Source: Dasypus novemcinctus (Eukaryota > Chordata > Mammalia > Cingulata > Dasypodidae). From it: a stretch of 64,000 nucleotides of DNA. The position numbers and the translations under genes are program-made. Location: positions 27,992,798-28,056,797 of the forward strand of contig NC_080701.1 in NCBI RefSeq assembly GCF_030445035.2. Direction: 5' to 3'. The notes under the pieces were generated by a model. The model did no database searches, had not been told where the DNA came from, and saw only the letters and a list, made by a program, of their open reading frames with translations. This document shows, in pieces, positions 56,836-64,000 of this stretch. How positions within the stretch are numbered: the stretch's first letter is position 1; each line of letters opens with the position of its first letter.

Positions 56836-57700
56836 CCTCCATACTGATGGTTTCTAATGCCTTTATTTTCTCCTTTGCCTGGGCCGTAGCACCCTATTTC
56901 TTTATGCATTTTGTAATTTTTTGTTGATACCTAGGAATTTGGATATTTTAATGCATTATTCCTGGAATTTGGACTCTATGGTGTCTGTTACTTAAGCTTC
57001 TATCCAGCTAGTATTATGACAGAGCTTTTGTTGATTGCTAGGAGCTAAGAACATCAACCACACACACAAAAAAAGTAAAGAAAAAAAGGGACAGAAAGAA
57101 AACACCTTTCTCACTCTTTGAAGATTGACCTGTATGAATACTCTCTTTCAGAGCTTGTCCATACAATGAGTTTAAAGACTAACTCCAGGCCAAAGCAGAG
57201 GAGCCTCCCTGATCCTTCTGCAGGTGTGCCTTTTCTTGGGCATGAAGGTGTGGCCCTAGGAATTCCCATTTACATGGATATGAATGTCCCCTCTTCCCTA
57301 GGAAACAGTTTCTTGATGGTCTTGGACAGCCAGCAGTCCTATGCTGCAAGCATCCACTTGATTGCTCTTCTACAGTGTTTTGTAGGAGAAATCAGTGTGC
57401 TGCCTTCTACACACCAAACACTTTCTGGGACGGCAAGTCTCTCAGGCTGCCAGAGAAATTGGGCCAGGCATTCATGTTCCCACTATGTGCACAAGATTCA
57501 CTCTGAGCCATCCAGAACCAGAACCAGAGATCTGAGCTGGGAGTGTGGACTTGGTACCGAGTCAGTAGAGGGATGGGGAGGACCCAACCAGGGCACCAGG
57601 AGATCCCCCTGCTTTTCAGCCCTTTTCTGGATTTGGCCTTCTCATTCTTTTCTGGATCTTTGAGAAAGATGTTTCTGGCAGTTCTTGCTCAGAGCTGCTG

Positions 57701-58029
57701 GGTTGGGGGGGTTGGGCCTGAAGTGTCTCGCTTTGTCATCTTGACATGGCAGGGCCCATCGCGAGGGGCGTGGCCCATGTCGTACCTTATCAATTGATTC
57801 TCTTGACAACTTAAGAGTCTAGTTGTAAAGTGAAATAATTACCACTCATCCCAATTTTCTCTTTTCTGGGAATAATGGAATGCCAGCTACTCAGTTTATT
57901 TAAAATGAGATAGATTTACATACCGTATTAACTTTCTCAAAATCGTAACTTTACGGAAAGTTCCTGAGGCTAGTATAAGTTACTCCATTACCTAGAAAAA
58001 ATTGGCTTCTTAGATGCTATTGAAACTAT
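57701..58029. other. No gene recognised
   Basis: Short unassigned stretch. Confidence 0.4.
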
Positions 58030-58330
58030 AAGAGGATCCAACAACTTGTATGACATTGTGGTAATTTTCTTGACCCCTCTGAGTTTTCATTTTCTCAACT
58101 GAAAGGATGGCATTATTTGCTCCGCCTACTCAATGAGACCATTTCAAGAATCAAGCAAAGGGAGCAGATGAAGTTCAAGTGGTTGAGTGCCTGCTTCCCA
58201 TGTCCGGGGTCCTGGGTTTGTTTGACCCCTAGTACCTTCAAAAAAAAAAAATTGAATCAAGCAAGTCAATGTAGAGAAAACTTCTATAAAATGTAAATTT
58301 TATATAATAGGTAGTAGAGTTACAAAGAGG
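58030..58330 (+). mobile_element. MIR-like fragment split by a SINE
   Basis: acattgtggtaattttcttg, acccctctgagttttcatt, ttctcaactgaaaggatgg and aatgagaccatttcaaga resemble MIR. After the SINE aagtcaatgtagagaaaac follows. Diverged. Confidence 0.5.
58160..58253 (+). mobile_element. DAS-type SINE (short form)
   Basis: Head ggagcagatgaagttcaag ... gggtttgtttgacccctag with an A12 tail. A perfect 11-bp target duplication GAATCAAGCAA lies at 58148-58158 and 58254-58264. Confidence 0.93.
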
Positions 58331-59290
58331 ATTTCAATAGCATGCACTAGATTTCATTGTTTCTAGTTTCCAGATCTGAAACCGTGTGTGTATTTGTGTG
58401 TTGTTGGAATCACCACCTTGGGTCCAACCACATCATGCCCATCAAGACTCTCCTGATCACTGTCTTTTATTCTGAGCTGCTCCGTTCGTGGTGGCGCTGG
58501 GAGGCTTATTTTCCAGTCTGTTTTCAAGCAGTTCTCAGGGAAGCCACATCCCTTCAAGTTATACCACAGAATTTCTTTCTATCCCTGCTTTTAGGCCAAC
58601 CCTGCCTGTCATTCATCACTGCCTTCACTATAGGCAGGTGTCAGTTTCCTGCAATTTCTTGCTTCCAGCCTGTGCGTAAAGCTGGTTAGAGTTAGGTGCA
58701 CCACACATGAAGGGACGGGCTGACCCAGCGGCGGAGCGGGGGCCTCAGGCTGGGCCAAGAAGAAAGAAGTCTGGCGGGGGCAAAGAGAGAGAAACTCGAA
58801 TGCCCTGGAGTGTGGATTGCTTGTACTAGCGATAAACTGATGCTAAAACCATAGATTTTTAAAAAAACGTGTTCAAGTGAGTAAAGAGAATATAGAAAAA
58901 TCTCATTTAATGTGATACTTGAACGTAATTTTTTTAAAGTTAGACCAGTAAAAAGAATTTATTGGGAAATGGGGGGCAAGAACGGAGTTTGCTGCAAAAT
59001 GGGAGAGAAGGATGGCAATTTGCATCCAGATCTGAGGTTCCACTCGGCACAGAGTGAGATTGGGCTTGTGTGGTTACCTTTTCTGAATGTAATTTGAAAA
59101 ATGAGAATAGCAGCGGTCTCGTGACAAAGCAGGGCAGCGCAAACCCGCAGCTGTTGGCAATGCCCCCTGAGGAAGAGGAAGGAAGACGAGAGTGCGGTGG
59201 CCGAGGGGGTGGAATCTGCAGGACAAGCATCTCCTTCCTCCCTCCTGCCCAGGATGGAGTTCACATTCCTTCTTTTACTGAGCAACTTCT
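58331..59290. other. No gene recognised
   Basis: Mixed composition. The 110-aa frame 58357-58689 and the 108-aa minus frame 58959-59285 have no domain. Confidence 0.45.
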
Positions 59291-59830
59291 GTATTAAAGA
59301 AATATCCTAAACCCTGGGATACTGTTCCCAGGAAGCTCCCAGTGGGGTGGTAGGGCAGGGAGAAAGTCAAAGGCAAGAGACAGGTGATAATTAAGATAAC
59401 TAAATATGAACAGGTCACTTAGTGGTAAGTGCTATGCAAGAAATTAAAAGAGAGATGTGAAAGTGATTGGCTCTTCAGGGAAGGTCTTTCTGAAATACTG
59501 ATGGAGAAGCTGAGATGAAGAAGACAAGAAGGAATAAATCATGTCAAGACGGGGTGGGACGAACACCCCAAGCAGAGGACTCCACCAGTGTGAAGGAACT
59601 AAATGGGGCCAAGCCTAACATGTCGCAGTGGGATGACAGTGGGTAGGTGGGGGGCAGGGGGCCAGGAGGTGCCTGAGGAGAAGGTAGGCAGGGGCCAGAG
59701 CATGCAGAGCTCTCAGGCAGGGGCAGGAGTCTGAGCCACAGGCCAGGGGCTTTAGTCCAGACAGGGGTCCAATCTGGGGAGCATTTGGGACATGAGGAAG
59801 CCATGGTTCCCCAGTCAGGGAACTGTCAGA
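59291..59830. other. Possible old interspersed repeat, unnamed
   Basis: The purine-rich text gaagctgagatgaagaaga, ggcaggggccagagcatgc and catttgggacatgaggaag resembles a mammalian repeat that I know by pattern but cannot name. Confidence 0.35.
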
Positions 59831-61109
59831 TCCAGGAATCTATGTGGGTTGACTCAAGGACCCGTCTTGGGGTAAGATGGCAGGCATTGGGGTGGGGAGG
59901 CATTACGGAGACACTATGCATCCCCGAGGAGCAGACCAGCAGGTAGGCATTTGATGAGCTGGTGAGGGTCTCAGCAGGTGGAGGTGAAGCTTCAGAGCTA
60001 GGAAGGCAGGCAGACAAACTCCAGGTGATGATTGAGTAGCAATACTGCAACTTCTTACACACACAGGCATCTGGGCTCAGCCCTGGCACCCCATGCCGTA
60101 GCCCGGGGTAGCGCACCAACTCCAGAACCTGCTTGTTTGGATGTGAGGAGCTCCAGCTGTGCTGCAAGGGCTGACTCCTGGGCTTCAGTCCTCACCAGGG
60201 TCAAGTTTAAAGTTGGCAGTTCATTTTGAGGGCCTACGCATACAGGACAGTTGAGTGGCAATCAGGACAGAGAGAACCTTGCCTTGAGAGTGCAGGAGCA
60301 AATTCAGAGCTCTGAGCCCTTGAGTCTAGGTAACCCCCAAGCCAAACCCTTGATGGGTTTTGACATGGTAAAGCAACTACCTGGTGGAGAAGCAAAGGTG
60401 AAAGTTCATTGCAAGTAACTCTCGATTATCCATTCCAAAGGCAAATATACCCTGGATGAACCAGGTGCAAGCGGAGGCTTTATGTGCCAAATGAAATGCA
60501 TGCTCCGGAAAGCAGAATAGTGTCCCTGCTTCCAAGTCGACATCATGTCACCTCCATGGTCTCATTTTTGTCACAAGGAAACCCCAAAACTCATGCTCCT
60601 TTTACTAGATCATTCTGTCTCCCAAGTAAACATATTCCCAACTTCTCATTTGTTGTAGTAAAATTAGATCATATTTGTAAGAAATTAACCTAAAAATCCT
60701 ATTTCATAGGATGACACTATACAATATTAAATAAAAGTCTAAGTCCCTGTTTGCCCGATTGAAACCATTCAGATAGATAATATACCGGAATACGTCAATC
60801 TATGGAGGGCTTCCTATAAAAAGTTCGTGATTTGTGTGAGATGCTCTCATTTCTTGGTGCTGACTGTATTCTTGGCACTAGGTGGACCACATTTGACATG
60901 ATCTCATTTCCCTCTATGAAGCCATTGTTTCTAAGTAAAAGAAAACGGGTTTAGAGCATCTTCTGGTCTGACTTACACCATTTGGCTTGCAGCAGCTCTT
61001 CCATTAGTGTCATCTTCTTTTCCTGTTGGGACCTGAATAATCACTTATGTGTGCTTCTATTTTTCTTGGTAGAATGAGGGCAATAACTCCACTAACTTCT
61101 TAGTTCACA
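59831..61109. other. No gene recognised
   Basis: 1.3 kb without named repeats. The minus frame 59826-60167 (113 aa) has no domain. Confidence 0.5.
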
Positions 61110-61262
61110 GAGCTTGGAGACGGAAGGACCTTTGGTGGCCTGGTCCAGCCCTCTGCCTGCAGACAATTATCCGTGGGAGGGCAAGAGGTCAAGCTGCCAG
61201 TTCAAGGCCACGCAGCTAGAAAATGGTAGAATCAAAGCCCGAGTCCAGGTCTCCTGCCTGCT
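61110..61262 (-). mobile_element. MIR SINE (antisense)
   Basis: agttcaaggccacgcagct, agaaaatggtagaatcaaag and cccgagtccaggtctcctg are the antisense MIR head/core. Confidence 0.75.
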
Positions 61263-61421
61263 CTTAAAATCCCCTCCCCTAAAATGAGCTTCAGGGTGAG
61301 ATGGAGAGTCAGCGTGAGTGGAGATCCAGCACATCCCTGCCACAGGTTCTCCTTGACCACGTGCGCTTTCAAGGCACAGACATGGGGAAGGGGTGAGGGT
61401 AGAACAAAATATTGCTCCTGC

Positions 61422-61842
61422 TGGGAAGCGGATTTGGCTCAACAGATAGAGCATCCGCCTACCACATGGGAGGTTCAGGGTTCAAACCCAGGGCCTCCTG
61501 ACCCGTGTGCAGCTGGCCCACACACAGTGCAGCTGTGCGCTAGGAGTGCTGTGCCACACAGGGGTGTCCCCTGTGTAGGGGAGCCCCATGTGCAAGGAGT
61601 ACACCCCATAAGGAGAGTCGCCCAGCACGAAAAAAGTGCAGCTCGCCCAGGAGTGGCGCCACACACACGGAGAGCTGATGCAGCAAGATGACGCAACAGA
61701 AAGAGAGACAGATTCCTGGTGCCGCCGACAAGATTATAAGCGGACCCAGAAGAACACACAGTGAATGGACACAGAGAACAGACAACTGGGATGGGAAAGG
61801 GGAGAGAAATAAAATAAAGATAAATAAATCTTAAAAAAAAAA
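61422..61842 (+). mobile_element. DAS-III SINE (long form)
   Basis: Complete, with head gggaagcggatttggctcaa ... ggttcaaacccagggcctcc, body and (AAAT)n/A12 tail. A perfect 11-bp target duplication ATTGCTCCTGC lies at 61411-61421 and 61843-61853. Frames on both strands inside (61284-61785) are SINE frames. Confidence 0.97.
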
Positions 61843-61853
61843 ATTGCTCCTGC

Positions 61854-62184
61854 AGACAACGTGCTGTGCTGTGTGCTGTGCTTCTAACTGGCCAATTTGT
61901 CAGGAATTTGGAAACGGCAGCTAAAGCAAAAGCATCTCCTTCCTAGTATGCGCCACCCCAGGGGACAGGATGGCCGCCTTCCTGCCCCATCCCACATGTA
62001 GCAGCCTTCTACCCAGACGATGAAACAAACATGCCTCCCTCTCACCCCGCCTCTTCAGCTCAAGCACATCTGCTCCATCTCTCCCATCTGCCAATATCCC
62101 AAACCTCAAGACAGCTCGGAATGAGAGGCCCAGGATTAAAGAGGGAAGGTGCTAAGGGGGCATTTCTGCCAGCCTCAAGGGGTC
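61854..62184. other. No gene recognised
   Basis: Short tandem gtgctgt units at 61861-61880. No credible frame. Confidence 0.45.
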
Positions 62185-62262
62185 CTTTTTTTTTAGGCTT
62201 GAACCCAGGACCTTGGACATGGGAAGCAGGTGCTCAACCACTTGAGCTACAGCTGCTCCCCT
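62185..62262 (-). mobile_element. DAS-type SINE head, short
   Basis: Plus-strand text ggcttgaacccaggacctt ... cacttgagctacagctgctcc with a T9 on the left. Almost only the tRNA-like head. Confidence 0.87.
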
Positions 62263-62550
62263 GAAGGGGCTTTAAAAGTGAAGAGGAGGAAATGGCCCCA
62301 GAGAGGGCTCATTCAGTGGGGGGAGGGTGGCCAGGGCGCTCCTCCCAATGCTGCGCCTGAAAGCCAGTCTTTCCTGGTGTAATAATGAGGTTTCCTGAGT
62401 AGCAGGAAAAGAGCCTCTCCTGCCACAAGAGAGCCAGCCCCCAGAAAAGTCCCTGGCGAGACAGAAAGAGCTGAGCAGGCACAGACACACATTGATTAAG
62501 TGTAAATGTTGACTCCAAGGGGGAAATAGAAGAAAAAGGGGCATATTTTG
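62263..62550. other. No gene recognised
   Basis: Minus frames (90 and 95 aa) overlap in two registers without a domain. Confidence 0.4.
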
Positions 62551-63323
62551 AGGAGAGTGGATGTGCCTTAAGCAGTTGAGGGCCCACCTCCCTCATGGGA
62601 GGTTCAGATCCCAGTGCCTCCTAAAGAAAACAAAAAATGAGCAAAAAAATAATAACAGACATTGAGGTAAAAGACATCTAGCAAAAGCAATGAGCAAAAA
62701 ATGGAGCAAAAACAAATGAGCAGGGAAGCAGATTTGGCTCAACTGATAGAGCGTCTGCCTACCAAATGGGAGGTCCAGGGTTCAACTGACCCATGTGGAG
62801 CTGGCCCACATGCAGTGCTGCCACGTGCAAGGAGTGCCCTGCCACGCAGGGATGTCCCCTGCATAGGGGAACCCCACGTGCAAGGAGTGCACCCCATAAG
62901 GAGAGCTGCCCCTTGTGAAAAACAGCCTGCCCAGGAGTGGCGCCACACACATGGAGAGCTGACGCAGCAAGATGACGCAATAAAAAGAGACACAGATTCC
63001 TGGTGCCACTGACAAGCATGCAGGCAGACACAGAAGAACATACAGTGAATGGACACAGAGAGCAGACGATGGGGGGTGGTGGGAAGGGGAGAGAAATAAA
63101 TAAAAAATAAATCTTAAAAAAACAAAAACAACAACAAATGAGCAGAGCTGATGTGGCTCACGCAGGTGAGCGCCTGCCTCCCATACGGGAGATCCCAGGT
63201 TTAGATCCCAGTGGCTCCCAAAGAAAAAAACAGACCGTGAGCAAAAGAACAATGATCAGACAACAAGCATAAGCGACGAGCAAACAGACAAGGGAACTGT
63301 CTCAGGGGGTAAAAAAAAAAAAA
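62551..63323 (+). mobile_element. Dimeric DAS-type SINE split by a DAS-III
   Basis: Monomer 1 is at 62551-62723: head gagagtggatgtgccttaag, then a gagcaaaaacaa-type linker. The DAS-III insert follows, then monomer 2 at 63146-63323 (gctgatgtggctcacgcag ... gtgagcgcctgcctcccata). Monomer 2 ends with gacaagggaactgtctcagg and an A16 tail. The linker motif is the same one that ends the SINE at 7181-7395. Confidence 0.9.
62724..63133 (+). mobile_element. DAS-III SINE nested in a SINE dimer
   Basis: Complete copy. A perfect 12-bp target duplication ACAAATGAGCAG lies at 62712-62723 and 63134-63145. It lies exactly at the joint between the two monomers. Minus frame 62782-63252 (156 aa) is SINE antisense. 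Confidence 0.97.
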
Positions 63324-64000
63324 AAAGGGGAATATTTTGAGAGACACATCAACATCTCTTTAAAGGAAGGAGGAAACAAAGAAACAAATTCAAAGAACTG
63401 GCAGCAAGAAATGTGCTTTGCAACATTCGTAGCCATGTCATGCAGATCACAAAATAATTCTGGAAGCAAAACGGAAAAAGTGGAACTGCAGCAGAAGAGA
63501 AAGAACTCAACCAAAGCCTGAAGCCCATTCACCCAAGCAATGACCCTATAATCTCCCTAGTGGTAAACCACACTCGACTCGGCGTAATTTATTTACTGGT
63601 GAATTCTGTCTGTGTAATGAAGCACACAGGTTTAACTGAAATGTTGAGTCACAGCATTATCCCTAACGTGCATATGGATTTACCCTCGAGTGACTCCTGC
63701 GCCTGTTAAATTCCTGTTTAGAGCCCTCCCTGGGAAATAAACATGCCTAAGCTCGAGGGAGGAGGGAATGAGATGGAAGGAAGAGAGGGGCGATGCCAGG
63801 GGCAAGCTGGATTCTGCAGCAGGACTTACAGTGACAGACCACCCCATCTGGCTCTCTGTGCCTTCACCTACTCGCTGGAGAGGGCGTGATGGAGTTGGGG
63901 TTCCCAGGTGGACGTTCCTTCAGCAAATTGGAGGGTGTGCTGGTGGACGGAGCCAGGGAGTGAGTCAACTCCGCGCTCCACCCAGGACTTACACGACAAT
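63324..64000. other. No gene recognised
   Basis: Unique-looking sequence to the window end. The minus frame 63302-63532 starts in the SINE tail. Confidence 0.5.

Larger units (their letters stand above)
54901..57700 (-). mobile_element. Old L1/HAL1-like LINE, 5' half including ORF1
   Basis: The plus strand is antisense in the order gggctggtcagtggtgatg, gttgtttatctggaaatg, gccagatataaaattctcgg, tcttgatctttggcattc, actgagcatcttgggtgtg, cttctggg-actcacacaatg, cctcagactgaatgatttc, then the ORF1 coiled coil (56640-56835). A 5' UTR-like remainder extends to about 57700. The 181-aa frame 57118-57663 is antisense to this remainder. A trimeric SINE interrupts at 56147-56628. Confidence 0.68.

Noticed and set aside
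57118..57663. 181-aa open frame
   Set aside because: It lies antisense to the 5' region of an old L1/HAL1-like element. No domain, and composition like the rest of that element.

Overview
This is a mammalian nuclear window, most likely from an armadillo (Dasypus, Xenarthra). The diagnosis rests on many copies of tRNA-headed SINEs of the armadillo DAS type. These have a head like GAGCAGATGTGGCTCA, a B box inside GGTTCAATCCC, and either a short A-rich tail or a roughly 370-430 bp body ending in (AAAT)n. It also rests on repeated copies of one L1 3' UTR whose sense strand ends in a G-rich tract, a T-rich AATGTAACATTTT block and an A tail, plus 460-560 bp TGTGG...ACA LTRs of MaLR type. Mammal-wide relics (MIR, L2, MER5-like, an hAT-like element, old L1M) fill much of the rest.

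I find no intact protein-coding gene, no rRNA or functional tRNA gene and no CRISPR. The short open frames are chance frames, SINE or L1 antisense frames, or relics of L1 ORF1, L1 ORF2 and L2 reverse transcriptase. The window is therefore intergenic or intronic. Eight of nine young L1 3' ends lie on the minus strand, as expected inside a plus-strand transcription unit, but this is weak evidence.

Layout. 1-9.8 kb: five repeat insertions in otherwise unremarkable sequence, including an LTR split by an L1. 9.9-15.2 kb: a stack of nested insertions. An old minus-strand L1 holds two younger L1 3' ends with target-site duplications, and the second of these holds an 842 bp CpG-rich solo retroviral LTR with TG...CA ends, a 5-bp duplication, TATA, CCAAT and AATAAA signals, and a 4 x 23-bp tandem array. 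15.2-27 kb: DAS-III SINEs, an old L1, a 31-bp perfect tandem duplication, MIRs, a MaLR LTR and an hAT-like element. 27.9-36.4 kb: further MaLR and ERV LTRs, MIRs and L1 3' ends. 36.4-41.6 kb: the least repeat-laden part, with four MIRs and a GC-rich block at 38.4-38.9 kb. 41.6-49.7 kb: dense L1, SINE and ERV LTRs, including a minus-strand ERV LTR near 45.3-46.0 kb beside a 3 x 33-34-bp array. 49.9-57.7 kb: mostly old minus-strand L1, with a DAS-III, a trimeric SINE and a compound microsatellite. 57.7-64 kb: quieter, ending in a SINE cluster where a DAS-III split a dimeric SINE.

Family names come from remembered consensus patterns, not a database search. Edges are exact where a target-site duplication is quoted and otherwise good to roughly 10-50 bp.
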